Positions 17,276 through 26,746 are shown, counted from the stretch's first letter. The stretch is DNA of 64,000 bases from Desulfovibrio inopinatus DSM 10711 (GCF_000429305.1 NZ_AUBP01000002.1:310001-374000); one strand, 5' to 3'. Program-made: numbers and translations. Notes: a model not told the origin generated them from the letters alone.

Positions 17276-18567
17276 CCCAGTAATGGGCCTCCCAGAGCTG
17301 TCTGGTCCAGAAAATTCGTAAGGTTGGTCGATCGAAGCGCAACGGCAAGACCTCCGTTGCCGGAACAGAACAGGATCATGATTGAATCCAGCAGGACCGG
17401 AGGGGCAAGCCTTGCAGGAGCCAGGGGCAGGTGGAGAAGCAGACGGCAGCCCGTACCAAAATGCAGATCACTATAGCGTTGAGTCCAACTGCTGATGAGA
17501 GCAAGGGTGTTCCCTGGCCCCGCAGTGCAGCCCGACTTGGTGGAGGCCGAGAATGCCTTCACAGATGCGCGTATCCCAGCCGGGTCTTCAAATTCCTCTG
17601 GGCAGAGCAGGAAACCAAGCTGATAATTGCCCGCATGGCGTGTTCCGATTTCGGGAGTACGGTCGCGTGCATTAATCGCAATGGCTCCCATGCTTGCCTG
17701 GCTTCTGGTCAGAAACCACGATGTGAGTATGTCGTTGGTCGATATCCAAGGGATGGAGGCATTCCTCTGAAACGTTCGTTTTTGCTCTGCCACCCTCTCC
17801 AAGTTGACCTGAAACAGCCCTCCGCTGAATGGAGTCTCTTTTGCCGGAACATCTTCTTCTTCCCCGTGTGTCAGGCCTATGGCTTCGCGCGTTTCTTTCG
17901 TGCACCACAACGCCTTTGACTCCAACAGCCAGTTTAATTTGCTGTTGGAAGAGGGGACGACGCCGGATCTCGGAATCCACAAACTTCCGGGCAAGCCACC
18001 GGTGGCTTCTATCACTGCATGAAACGACTTGATCCGTTCAGGCATCAATGAAATCACGGCCTCTGACGGATTAAGCATCTGGTAAATACGATAGATTGTG
18101 AAGCCGTCTCCAAGAATATGACTCATGGAGACAATAATCATAAACCGACCATCACTCCCCGTGCAGAGGCGTATTTTGAATAGCGGTTCATCCGTGTTCA
18201 GACTATTGAAACCATGCTTCGTAAATATCTGTGACAAGGAATAAGAAAGCGGCATGGTGTACGTCTCTGCTAAAATGGAATCCACTGTCGTTCCGGTTAC
18301 ACAGATATCAGCCACGTCGACCTGCTCATAGAAGGGAGATAACGGCGGTTCCTCTGCATGGACGAGGCAGGGCGTTCCCGTTTGCTCATCAACTTCCAGT
18401 CTGGATGCAAGCCATGGGTTGGCTGACAGGATTTGTTGGGCTCGATCATTCAGAAAGTCGACTGGCGGCGTTCCTTCAAAAATTGTAGCGATGGTGACAG
18501 GAGAATCATACATATTGTGTGCAATTTCAGTGTCCTGAAGGGCAATGGTCGTGATTTTTTTCTGCAT
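17272..18567 (-). CDS. Condensation-domain/BAHD-like acyltransferase
   Basis: 431-aa protein of the CoA-dependent acyltransferase superfamily that includes NRPS condensation domains, PapA and BAHD enzymes. The catalytic HxxxDG motif appears once as SHILGDGFT near residue 160. The first His of HHxxxDG is Ser, as allowed in free-standing acyltransferases. No carrier or adenylation domain is attached. The start at 18567 follows AAGGAAG. It is divergent from a TetR gene, 142 bases away, which probably controls it. Likely transfers an acyl group to an alcohol or amine; substrates are unknown. Confidence 0.7.
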   Translation of the reverse strand: MQKKITTIALQDTEIAHNMYDSPVTIATIFEGTPPVDFLNDRAQQILSANPWLASRLEVDEQTGTPCLVHAEEPPLSPFYEQVDVADICVTGTTVDSILAETYTMPLSYSLSQIFTKHGFNSLNTDEPLFKIRLCTGSDGRFMIIVSMSHILGDGFTIYRIYQMLNPSEAVISLMPERIKSFHAVIEATGGLPGSLWIPRSGVVPSSNSKLNWLLESKALWCTKETREAIGLTHGEEEDVPAKETPFSGGLFQVNLERVAEQKRTFQRNASIPWISTNDILTSWFLTRSQASMGAIAINARDRTPEIGTRHAGNYQLGFLLCPEEFEDPAGIRASVKAFSASTKSGCTAGPGNTLALISSWTQRYSDLHFGTGCRLLLHLPLAPARLAPPVLLDSIMILFCSGNGGLAVALRSTNLTNFLDQTALGGPLLG

Positions 18568-18619
18568 AGGTCTTCCTTGGCTTGAATGCATATTAATTTG
18601 TAATTTCGAGATGTTATGA

Positions 18620-18636
18620 CATCATTGTTGATGATG
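18620..18636. promoter_or_regulatory. Candidate TetR operator
   Basis: CATCAT-TGTTG-ATGATG is a 6-5-6 dyad midway between the divergent acyltransferase and TetR genes, a usual place for an operator controlling both. Confidence 0.45.
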
Positions 18637-18709
18637 ATAAAAGAGAATTATATATTCACTTTTAAAAATGAATCTCATATTCTTTTTTGAGCGTCAAGAG
18701 GGTGAATTC

Positions 18710-19345
18710 ATGGTTCAGATTCGTAAAGAGATCGTCCGAGACAAGATTGTTCTCGCAGCCGAAGCCTTGTTTGCACAGGCCGGATTCAGGAAATCAACGG
18801 TAGAAGCTATTGCCAAGAAAGCCGGTATCGCTACCGGAAATATTTATACTTATTACCCAAACAAGAGAGCTCTGTTTAAAGCCGTTATAACGCCTGAGTT
18901 CGTTGAAGAGTTTTCCCTGTTGACGCGAAACAGGATTGCGGAATTCGAACAGCCTCAAGGAATTGATCCTAGCCTTTCCTATTCGGAAGGCGAGGCTGGA
19001 AAATTGCTCCATTTCTGGATCAAAAACCGAAGCAAGGTTGTAATTCTGTTGGCGCGGTCAGAGGGGACCGAATATGAGGATTTTGGGCAGCAGTATGTGC
19101 AGGACATGACGGCTCAGGCTATCGCCCAGATCCGCAAACAATATCCTGGCCTGGAAATTACGGCGTTGTTGCAGTTTATGCTGGAAAAGGCGCTGACTGA
19201 TTCCGTGAGGGGGATTGTTTCCATTCTGGAGCATTTTGAAGATGAGTCGGCCATACTGGAAGCGTTTGGTGCTGGCACGGCCTATCATCTCGGAGGAATA
19301 ACCGCTCTTGTCGAATGGGCAAGCAGGCAAAAGCGTGCGATATGA
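18710..19345 (+). CDS. TetR/AcrR-family transcriptional regulator
   Basis: 211 aa from the ATG at 18710 (GAGGGTG upstream; the longer frame from 18668 has no ribosome site). The N-terminal HTH is complete (ILVAA-like helix, then STVEAIAKKAGIATGNIYTY, YYPNKRALF), followed by a ligand-binding domain without recognisable specificity. It is divergent from the acyltransferase gene. In contrast to the broken TetR gene at 9.2 kb it appears intact. Confidence 0.88.
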   Translation: MVQIRKEIVRDKIVLAAEALFAQAGFRKSTVEAIAKKAGIATGNIYTYYPNKRALFKAVITPEFVEEFSLLTRNRIAEFEQPQGIDPSLSYSEGEAGKLLHFWIKNRSKVVILLARSEGTEYEDFGQQYVQDMTAQAIAQIRKQYPGLEITALLQFMLEKALTDSVRGIVSILEHFEDESAILEAFGAGTAYHLGGITALVEWASRQKRAI

Positions 19346-19360
19346 GGTTTTTCCTCTCGT

Positions 19361-19478
19361 TCATTCGTCATTCTCTTCAGGAAGCCGGTCGAACGTGGGC
19401 ACATTCTCCAGTTCGGCGTCCCAATTGGCCTTGTTTGCGAGAAAAATATGGCCATCCGGCCTGATCGGGATGTCGCTG
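19361..19478 (-). pseudogene. Duplicated 3' stump of the GFA-family gene
   Basis: These 118 bases match 25762-25879 with only three differences by direct alignment. They encode the last about 39 residues of the GFA-family protein, including the stop (DELENVP... in the full gene becomes the same end, LPEENDE). The similarity stops sharply after 19478, and the sequence beyond is unrelated. It is a partial duplication 6.4 kb from the intact gene, spanning the TetR-to-RND segment. Confidence 0.85.
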
Positions 19479-19717
19479 GCTTTCCGCTACGACACGATCC
19501 GGCTGAAACTTTTGAAGATCGGCGCTGTCGTGATCCGAAATACCCACCGCGTCCGACTGCTGCTCTCGGACTCGTATCCGTCAAAAACTTTCCTGGTCGT
19601 GGTGGTTCGGCTTCAAAGCGTAAAAACACTCCAGAAATCAGCGTCTCGGGGATGTTCTTGCAATATGTAGGCGAGCTGTCCCTCTATTGAGAGTCATCTA
19701 TGCCATCCCTTGGTCAA

Positions 19718-20299
19718 TCATGGATTGGAGTAGTGCTTGCTTGGAAGCCGTATATTGATTTTCCTGGATAATTCCCAGTCTTTTTTCAAAATGGCATATA
19801 CAAAAGTATTCTCATATTTCGGTGTCCCATCAGGGTTTTTTATAAAGGATATAAATTCTATAAAGTGAGACTCCTTGCGCATATCAAGCCGTTCACAGAG
19901 TTTTTGCGAGCGAATATTATCATCTTCAACATAGGCATAAATCCGTCTTGCATCCATTTTCGTGAAAAGAAAATTGAAAAATGCCCTTGCTGCTTCGCTT
20001 GCATACCCCTTTCCTTCGTATTGTTCGTTGAAATTCCACCCGACACTATAGGTGTCTGGTTCTTCCTTAGCGGCAAACAAATTTCCAATAATGCTATCCT
20101 CCTCCTTCAAACAAACGGCGTATTGCAATCCTTCTTTACTTCTGCGCTCAACATCGGCAAGAGCCTCTTCCATTGTCCCGAGTCGCTCATCAATAAAGCA
20201 ATTTACACGGGGATGAGCGAGGTACGCAAACAGTCCTTCAGCGTCTTTGGCCTCAAAATTTCGTATAAGAAGTCTTTCCGTTTCGATTCTTGTTTTCAT
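19718..20299 (-). CDS. GNAT N-acetyltransferase (RimJ/RimL type)
   Basis: 193 aa from the ATG at 20299, preceded by GGAAG. The start TRIETERLLIRNFEAKDAEG and the acetyl-CoA loop region NEQYEGKGYASEAARAFF are characteristic of the RimJ/RimL-like GNAT group, which acetylates amino groups of proteins, amino acids or drugs. It lies about 50 bases after the RND permease gene on the same strand, so it may be the third gene of an efflux/resistance operon. Confidence 0.85.
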   Translation of the reverse strand: MKTRIETERLLIRNFEAKDAEGLFAYLAHPRVNCFIDERLGTMEEALADVERRSKEGLQYAVCLKEEDSIIGNLFAAKEEPDTYSVGWNFNEQYEGKGYASEAARAFFNFLFTKMDARRIYAYVEDDNIRSQKLCERLDMRKESHFIEFISFIKNPDGTPKYENTFVYAILKKDWELSRKINIRLPSKHYSNP

Positions 20300-20347
20300 G
20301 AATATATCTTCCGTCCCAGTAATTATTTTTCCACCCATGGCATACCT

Positions 20348-23300
20348 TTATGCTACGGGAATCGTCGGCGAAGCCGGTGTATTTTTATGCGTCTTCTTTC
20401 GTCCAAAAAACCGCGTCACCAAAACGAAAAACAGCGGTGTATAGTAAATGCCGAGTCCCGTTGCCGTGATCATGCCCGCCATTACCGCCGTGCCGAGAGC
20501 GTTTTGCGCACCGGAACCGGCACCGCTGCTGACGGCCAAAGGCACAACGCCGAGAATGAAGCAGAGCGAGGTCATGAACACGGGCCGCAAACGCAGACGT
20601 GAAGCTTCCACGGTGGCCGAGAGCAAGTCTTTCCCCCCATGATGCAAAGCTCGTGCGAATTCCACGATCAGGATGGAATTCTTGGCGGACAGGCCTACGA
20701 TGGTGAGCAGGGCTATCTGAAAGTATATGTCGTTGTTCATACCGCGAAGATACACACCGCCCAACGCTCCGATTACACCAGCGGGGACCGCCATGAGCAC
20801 CGCCAGTGGAATAGTCCAACTTTCGTATAACGCTGCAAGGCTGAGAAAGACGACGGTGATGGAAATGGCGTACAGGAGTGGAGCCTGATTGGAGGCCATG
20901 CGTTGCTGGTATGAAAGGCCCGTCCATGCATAGTCAAAGCCGTAAGGCAGTTTGGCCGCACTTTCTTCCATTTCCATCATTGCCTGTCCGGAGCTTTTCC
21001 CCTGAGCTACGGCCCCTTCGATTTTCATGGATGGAATCCCCTGGTAGCGCGTCAGGCTGGGATAGGATAGAGTGGACTTCACAGCAAGAAAGCTGGTGAA
21101 CTGCACCATTTCACCTTTGGCGTTGCGCAGATAAAACCGATTGAAGTCGTCCACGCTGGTCCGAAACGACGGTTCAGCCTGGAAATACACTTTTTTCGTT
21201 CTGCCCCGGTCCGAAAAGTCGTTAATATACTCACCCGCCCAATATGCGCTGATTGCATTGTTGATGTCGCCCCGAGAAAGGCCATATGCGCCCGCCTTGC
21301 CATTGTTGATTTTGAGGTCATACTGTTCAGCGTCATCCATTCCGCTATAACGAGCGTAGGAGACGGATGGCTGTTTCGCCGCCTCTTCCAACAGGGCATC
21401 CTTGGCCTTGAGCAACGCCGCATGACCACTCCCTCCGCGATCCATCAACTCCATTTCAAAGCCTGAAGACGTGCCGAGTTCCATGGCCGCCGGTGGCGTC
21501 ATAACAACGATTTCAGCGCCGTGGATGGACGAAAAGCGGTCAGAAGCTCGTTTCATAACGTCAAAGGCGCTTTGCCCCCGACCCCGCTCACTCCAATCTT
21601 TCAGCAAGGGAAGCACCATGGCCGAATTCTGGCCGGAGCCGCTGAATCCCCAGCCGATGACCGCCATAACACTTTGGATGGCATCTTTCTCCTCGGTACG
21701 AAAGTACGCGTCGATTTCTTTGACTATTTTTTCGGTGCGCTCCTGTGAAGCACCGGGCGGGAGCTGCACATCAACATACAGTGTTCCCTGGTCTTCATCG
21801 GGCAAAAATGAATACGGCAGGTACAAGAACAACACCGCGCACATCGCGACCACCAATAAGATTGTGGGCGCCCACGTTTTGGGCCGTTTCACTATGCCAC
21901 CCACTTGGATGGCGTATCGCCCGGTGAGCGTGTCGAACCACCGGTTAAATCTGCCGAACACACCTGTTTCCGCTCTGTGCGCCTTTGTGGTCAGTATGGT
22001 GGCACACAAGGCCGGGGTAAGCACAATGGCGACAACAACGGAAAGCACCATGGAAGCAACGATGGTAATAGAAAATTGCCTGAAAATAGCGCCGGTTGAG
22101 CCGGGCATGAAGGCCATGGGAATGAACACGGCGGAAATAACTACGGCAACGCCGACAAGCGCCCCGGTTATCTGGCGCATGGATTTGAGTGCAGCCTCCC
22201 TGGCGGAGAGCTTTTCATCGCGCATCAGGCGCTCCACGTTTTCCACCACGACAATAGCATCATCAACCAACAGGCCAATAGCCAGAACCATCCCGAACAT
22301 GGTCAGCGTGTTGATAGAAAAACCGGCCACCGTCAGCACCGCGAACACACCGAGCAGAACGACCGGAACGGTGATGGCCGAAATAAGTGTGGCGCGGAAG
22401 CTTTGCAAGAACAAGAACATTATCGCCACGACCAGGGCTATGGCCTCAAGAAGAGTGTGCACCACGGATTGTATGGATTTTTCCACAATGGGAGCCTTGT
22501 CGTCAGCATAGGCGAAGTTGAGCCCCGACGGAAAGAAAGCGGCAAGCGCTTTCAATTCGGCTTTGATGGCTTTGGTGGTTTCCAAGACGTTGGCCCCGGA
22601 GGAAAGTTTGAACGCCAATCCTGTTCCTGCGTGACCGTTGAAAAACGTGCCACCAGTGAAACTTTCTTCATTCAGCTCAATGCGGGCAACATCCTTGAGC
22701 AGCAGAACGGACCCGTTCTCTTCCACGCGTAGAAGTATTTGCTCAAACTCCTCCACGGTCTCCAGACTGGATGAGGCATTGATGGCGATGTTTATTTCCT
22801 GGCCTGGCGGGGCGGGCGATTCACCCACCTGCCCGCCTGCGACCTGAGCATTTTGTTCACGGGCAGCGGTCAGAACATCCTGGGGATTGAGTCCGTACTG
22901 TCGCATTTTGTCAGGATCGCACCAGATGCGCATTGCATTTTGAGAACCATAGAGAGTGACAGAACCCACTCCCTGAATCCGGCTTAATGGATCGACAAGG
23001 GAACTCGCCACAAAGTCACTGATGTCGCTGGCCCGCATCGTGTCATAAGCGTCATAAAAAGCAACGGTCATGAAAGAATTCTCAACGGCCTTGAATGCTT
23101 GAACTCCTTGCCGCTGTACCGCTTCAGGCAGCAGGGACATGGCTTGCTGTAACTTGTTCTGTACCTGAACCTGTGCAGTGTCTATATCCGTTCCGGCCGC
23201 GAAAGTGAGATTAATTTCCGAACCGCTGGAAGAGCCACTGGTGGAATTCATGTGCAGCAGGTTGTCCAGCCCCTTGAGTTGCTGCTCGATAACTTGTGTT

Positions 23301-23482
23301 ACGCTCCGGTCAACGATGGACGCGGACGCGCCGGGATACTGCGCGGAAATAGATATTTGTGGCAGGGCTATGTCCGGATAATGGGCCACCGGAAGCCTGC
23401 TCAAGCCAAGCGCCCCGGCCAGCATGATGACAATAGCGATAACACAGGCAAAAATAGGACGGTTGATAAAGAACGCTGCCAC
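20348..23482 (-). CDS. RND efflux transporter permease (HAE1, AcrB/MexB type)
   Basis: 1044 aa, the usual length for an inner-membrane RND pump of hydrophobic/amphiphilic compounds. It has the N-terminal signature FFINRPIFACVIAIVIMLAG, 12 membrane helices split by two large periplasmic loops, and the proton-relay Asp pair in helix 4 (LLVDDAIVVVENV). It starts 3 bases after the adaptor stop, so the two are one transcript. No TolC-type outer-membrane channel is encoded here, so the pump must borrow one. Confidence 0.95.
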   Translation of the reverse strand: MAAFFINRPIFACVIAIVIMLAGALGLSRLPVAHYPDIALPQISISAQYPGASASIVDRSVTQVIEQQLKGLDNLLHMNSTSGSSSGSEINLTFAAGTDIDTAQVQVQNKLQQAMSLLPEAVQRQGVQAFKAVENSFMTVAFYDAYDTMRASDISDFVASSLVDPLSRIQGVGSVTLYGSQNAMRIWCDPDKMRQYGLNPQDVLTAAREQNAQVAGGQVGESPAPPGQEINIAINASSSLETVEEFEQILLRVEENGSVLLLKDVARIELNEESFTGGTFFNGHAGTGLAFKLSSGANVLETTKAIKAELKALAAFFPSGLNFAYADDKAPIVEKSIQSVVHTLLEAIALVVAIMFLFLQSFRATLISAITVPVVLLGVFAVLTVAGFSINTLTMFGMVLAIGLLVDDAIVVVENVERLMRDEKLSAREAALKSMRQITGALVGVAVVISAVFIPMAFMPGSTGAIFRQFSITIVASMVLSVVVAIVLTPALCATILTTKAHRAETGVFGRFNRWFDTLTGRYAIQVGGIVKRPKTWAPTILLVVAMCAVLFLYLPYSFLPDEDQGTLYVDVQLPPGASQERTEKIVKEIDAYFRTEEKDAIQSVMAVIGWGFSGSGQNSAMVLPLLKDWSERGRGQSAFDVMKRASDRFSSIHGAEIVVMTPPAAMELGTSSGFEMELMDRGGSGHAALLKAKDALLEEAAKQPSVSYARYSGMDDAEQYDLKINNGKAGAYGLSRGDINNAISAYWAGEYINDFSDRGRTKKVYFQAEPSFRTSVDDFNRFYLRNAKGEMVQFTSFLAVKSTLSYPSLTRYQGIPSMKIEGAVAQGKSSGQAMMEMEESAAKLPYGFDYAWTGLSYQQRMASNQAPLLYAISITVVFLSLAALYESWTIPLAVLMAVPAGVIGALGGVYLRGMNNDIYFQIALLTIVGLSAKNSILIVEFARALHHGGKDLLSATVEASRLRLRPVFMTSLCFILGVVPLAVSSGAGSGAQNALGTAVMAGMITATGLGIYYTPLFFVLVTRFFGRKKTHKNTPASPTIPVA

Positions 23483-23485
23483 GAG

Positions 23486-24727
23486 TTACCGCGCCTTCTT
23501 TTTAGATGTCATGGCGACGGCTTCGGTCGGAGCCTTCCGTGTGGGAACACCTTTAACAAGTTCGCCGGGAGCGGCCTTCTGGAGTCCCTCTACAATCAGA
23601 ATATCACCGCTATTCAGGCCAGAGCTGACAATCCATCGGTTGCCGGACGCGCGTTCAAGTCGCACATCTCGACGCTCAACCCGGAAAAGGCCGTTCTCGG
23701 CATCATCACCGCGCAAAACGTAGACAGAGTGCCCGCCGGTGTTGTTCGCAAATGCAAGGCCTTGCGGAATCAGCACCGCATTGTCTACCGCGCCTTCCTC
23801 GATAATTGCCTTCACATACATTCCAGGCAAAAGCAGCCTATCCGGGTTGTTGAACACGGCTCGCAAGATGAGGCTTCCCGTGCTTTGGTCGACGGATATC
23901 TCCGAAAACAACAGATCACCTTGTATCCATTCAGGTTCTCCATCCGTCTGTACCCGTGTTATCGCGGTGTATGGCGAGCCGTCTTCAAGGGTGAGACGAA
24001 CCTTAGTGGCGCTGCCGTTGGGAGCCATCCGGCCCTGGGCCATGGCGCGACGCAAGCGAATGGTATCCGTGCTGGATTGCGTTATATCCACATAGACGCG
24101 ATCCGTCTGTTGGATGACGGCGAGAGCGGTAGGCTGATTTGCCGTAACTAAGGCGCCAACAGTCACGGACGAAGCCCCGATGTGTCCTGCCACCGGCGCT
24201 TTAATCTCTGTGTAGGCAAGATTGATGGCGGCGGATTCCAATTCAGCTTTAGCCCGAGCGACACGGGCGCGGGCCTGGCCGTGTTGAGAAATGGTGTTGT
24301 CCAGTTCTTGGCGGCTTAGGGCATTTTGGGAGATCAAAAGCCGCTGGCGTTTTTCCAGCAGGGCGATAGCCGCCACATTGGCTTGCGCCTCAACCAGAGA
24401 TGCCTTGGCCATGGCATAGGCGGCCTTGTGAACGGCAGGATCGATACGGTACAAAACCTGCCCTTTTTTCACATCCGCACCCTCCTCAAAGAGGCGCTCA
24501 ATGATGATGCCATCAACCTGAGGCCTGACTTCCGCCGTTACAAGCGCGGAAACCCGCCCAGGCAATGTGCTGGTCAGGGTAATCTTTTCTTCGCCGACGA
24601 CTGAGTACAGCACCTCGTTAGGCTCGGCCTTGAGCTGTTTCGATGCATCGCAGCCCGCCACAAGCAAAATGCAACAAAACAGTATAAGCACCTGCCATCC
24701 TCGTCTCTTCTCGCTACCCAAAAACAT
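23486..24727 (-). CDS. RND periplasmic adaptor lipoprotein (AcrA/MexA type)
   Basis: 413 aa. The N-terminus is a lipoprotein signal with lipobox LVAGC. The adaptor pattern follows: lipoyl half (LVTAEVRPQVDGIIIERLFE), coiled-coil hairpin (about 95-165), second lipoyl half (YTEIKAPVAGHIGASSVTVG) and the beta-barrel/membrane-proximal region. It bridges the RND permease and an outer-membrane channel. A promoter of MerR type lies just upstream and the regulator gene is divergent. Confidence 0.95.
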   Translation of the reverse strand: MFLGSEKRRGWQVLILFCCILLVAGCDASKQLKAEPNEVLYSVVGEEKITLTSTLPGRVSALVTAEVRPQVDGIIIERLFEEGADVKKGQVLYRIDPAVHKAAYAMAKASLVEAQANVAAIALLEKRQRLLISQNALSRQELDNTISQHGQARARVARAKAELESAAINLAYTEIKAPVAGHIGASSVTVGALVTANQPTALAVIQQTDRVYVDITQSSTDTIRLRRAMAQGRMAPNGSATKVRLTLEDGSPYTAITRVQTDGEPEWIQGDLLFSEISVDQSTGSLILRAVFNNPDRLLLPGMYVKAIIEEGAVDNAVLIPQGLAFANNTGGHSVYVLRGDDAENGLFRVERRDVRLERASGNRWIVSSGLNSGDILIVEGLQKAAPGELVKGVPTRKAPTEAVAMTSKKKAR

Positions 24728-24792
24728 TTAAGACACCTCTGTTTTATCCGACGTAAGCACATTCCGACTTGCTGCTTTCTCCATTGTGTGCA

Positions 24793-24823
24793 AGGCTAAT
24801 GTATGCAGTAACTTTAGAGTCAA
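24793..24823 (-). promoter_or_regulatory. Candidate MerR-controlled promoter of the RND operon
   Basis: On the minus strand a -35 TTGACT (24823-24818) is followed by a 19-base spacer and TAGCCT (24798-24793). The overlong 19-base spacer is the hallmark of promoters untwisted by MerR-family activators. The spacer starts CTAAAGTTACT, resembling the half-sites of other MerR operators. The -10 match is weak. Confidence 0.55.
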
Positions 24824-24836
24824 CAAAAAAATAAAT

Positions 24837-25652
24837 ATGAAAAAACATCTACTTACAACTGGAGAGTTCGCAAAGTTGTGCGGAACTCAAAAGGGTACAT
24901 TGCTGTTTTACGATAAGGAAGGGCTGCTGAAACCAAAGCACGTTTCCGAAAACGGCTATCGGTACTACGAGATAGAGCAGTATTTTGAATTCGACCTGCT
25001 CTCGATGCTCAAGGAAGTCGGCAGTTCGCTGAAAGAAATTAAAACGCATTTACGCCATATGGATGGCGAGAGTTTCTTGTCCTTCCTTGAGGAAAAGCAG
25101 GTTGCCGCCAAGAGGGAATTAAACAAGCTGAAACAGCGGACGCTTATGCTCGGGGACATGACCGAGTGCCTGCGCGAAGCCTTGAATTTCGACTATGACG
25201 TATTGATCGTGGAACAACAGGAAAAAGAACGTCTGGAGGTGACACCCACCGGAGCAACCCCATCCGAATCACGGTGGGAACTTGTCATGCGTTTTGTCGA
25301 GAGCAACGATGCATATAAAAAACAGGAGCAAAAACCTCGTTCTCCGTTCGGTTTCATTCTCGGCCTGGATGACGTGCGCCAGGGCAACTCCTTTGAATGC
25401 TATTCCTTCCACCGAGCGAGGCGTACAACGCCGCGTTCCCGGCTTCACGTCAAACCTGAAGGAAAATATGCCACCCTGGCTCATAAAGGAACGAATGAAA
25501 CACACAGGCAGGCCCTTGCCGGAATGCTGGAGAAAATCGATTCCGCCGGTATGGTTATAAAGAGCGATATCTATGTCTACGACATGGTGAGCTATGTCGT
25601 TCAGGAAACCGGAGACTGCTACGCGCTGAAGTATTGTGTTCTGGTGGAATAG
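24837..25652 (+). CDS. MerR-family regulator with effector-binding domain
   Basis: 271 aa from the ATG at 24837. An upstream in-frame start at 24786 would overlap the divergent promoter. The N-terminus is a MerR winged helix (LLTTGEFAKLCGTQKGTLLF, YDKEGLLKPKHVSENGYRYY) followed by the dimerisation helix and a C-terminal GyrI/BmrR-like domain of about 150 residues that could bind drugs. Divergent from the RND operon and therefore its likely activator. Confidence 0.88.
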   Translation: MKKHLLTTGEFAKLCGTQKGTLLFYDKEGLLKPKHVSENGYRYYEIEQYFEFDLLSMLKEVGSSLKEIKTHLRHMDGESFLSFLEEKQVAAKRELNKLKQRTLMLGDMTECLREALNFDYDVLIVEQQEKERLEVTPTGATPSESRWELVMRFVESNDAYKKQEQKPRSPFGFILGLDDVRQGNSFECYSFHRARRTTPRSRLHVKPEGKYATLAHKGTNETHRQALAGMLEKIDSAGMVIKSDIYVYDMVSYVVQETGDCYALKYCVLVE

Positions 25653-25761
25653 CGTGTGTGGGGTTCTCAGTTTTTCTTCAGAGACGGGCCGAGATATACA
25701 AAAGCAAAGAGGCCTGGAATGTAGCGGCCACCATACCGTGCTTAACGAAAGATTCTTTCGC

Positions 25762-26175
25762 TCATTCGTCATTCTCTTCAGGAAGTCGGTCGAACCTGGG
25801 CACATTCTCCAGCTCGGCGTCCCAATTGGCCTTGTTTGCGAGAAAAATATGGCCATCCGGCCTGATCGGGATGTCGCTGTCGAGGCTGCCCGCAGGAACG
25901 ACAAGAAGTGCTCCATCCATTTGAATATTCGGAAGGGCCGAACCACAATGGCTGCAAAAGCTCTTGATATGTCCCGTTGAGTTGAAATTGAATGTCCGCA
26001 CGCACTCTTCGCCGGACAACCATCTCAATGTGGCTGTGGAGGAAAACAGATTCGCAGCGTGGGAGGAGCCGGTGTCTTTACGGCATCGTTCGCAATGACA
26101 AAGAAAAAACCGCTCAAAATTTCCTTCTACTTCAAACGCAACCTTGCCGCACAGACATGCCCCTGCATATTTCAT
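25762..26175 (-). CDS. GFA-family (CENP-V/formaldehyde-activating-like) zinc protein
   Basis: 137 aa from the ATG at 26175, which follows GAGGGAGAAGG. Zinc-ligand cysteines are in the family pattern: CLCGKVAFEVEG, CHCERCRKDTGS and CSHCGSALP. The family includes proteins annotated as glutathione-dependent formaldehyde-activating enzyme, but catalysis is doubtful for most members. Its last 118 bases are duplicated at 19361-19478. Confidence 0.88.
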   Translation of the reverse strand: MKYAGACLCGKVAFEVEGNFERFFLCHCERCRKDTGSSHAANLFSSTATLRWLSGEECVRTFNFNSTGHIKSFCSHCGSALPNIQMDGALLVVPAGSLDSDIPIRPDGHIFLANKANWDAELENVPRFDRLPEENDE

Positions 26176-26292
26176 TATGCCTTCTCCCTCATGCACAGTG
26201 TATATTTTCGGATCATTTCAGCCGAACCGCCACAGAGCTGGTTGGTCTATATCAAAGAGGGGGGGCAGGGCTAGAGGACAAACCAATACAAA

Positions 26293-26320
26293 AAGGCCAG
26301 GAAAATAACTTCCTGGCCTT
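26293..26320 (-). terminator. Terminator of ssrA copy B
   Basis: AAGGCCAGGAA (26293-26303) pairs perfectly with TTCCTGGCCTT (26310-26320). On the minus strand it follows the ssrA 3' end by about 13 bases and leads into a T-run. Confidence 0.75.
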
Positions 26321-26332
26321 GAATATTTTTTC

Positions 26333-26378
26333 TGGTGAAGCTGGAGAGAATTGAACCCCACGGCCTCTTGAATGCCAT
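26333..26378 (-). repeat. ssrA 3' end, attachment-site copy B (decayed)
   Basis: TGGTGAAGCTGGAGAGAATT, then CACGGCCTCTTGAATGCCAT: the same tmRNA 3' end as copies C and D with a G-to-A change in the acceptor and an inserted C. It heads a repeat of about 0.49 kb shared with 40.49-40.97 kb. Confidence 0.75.
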
Positions 26379-26746
26379 CCCTGGAGAACGCTTAAAAAGT
26401 GTTGACTTTATTGATCTTTTTTCAGCACCTGTGAACACTCTTGTCGGAATTCTAGAGGAATCTTTGGGAATCCAGGTTCACCGGTATTTGATGATTACTG
26501 TATTCATATTCACATCTCTTAGATTTCTCTCAATTGTATGACGCTTGTGGGTTACACGAATCCTGGCCGTTGAAAAGCCGTTATGGCGCTTGATGGCGTT
26601 GTAGCCCGGAAGGTGACGGGGGGATTGCCATATTTTATTAGACTCTCATGTCAATTTTCGAACAAAGGTGGTGGTAGTCTAGAATTAATATCTAATGATT
26701 CCAACGCGTAAAACGATAGTATGAGGAATGGGCTCTAGGGGGGAGC

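Noticed and set aside
21471-22511. Open frame of 346 codons antisense to the RND permease
   Set aside because: Low-complexity Ser/Thr/Met-rich shadow of the permease. The opposite strand encodes an intact RND protein.
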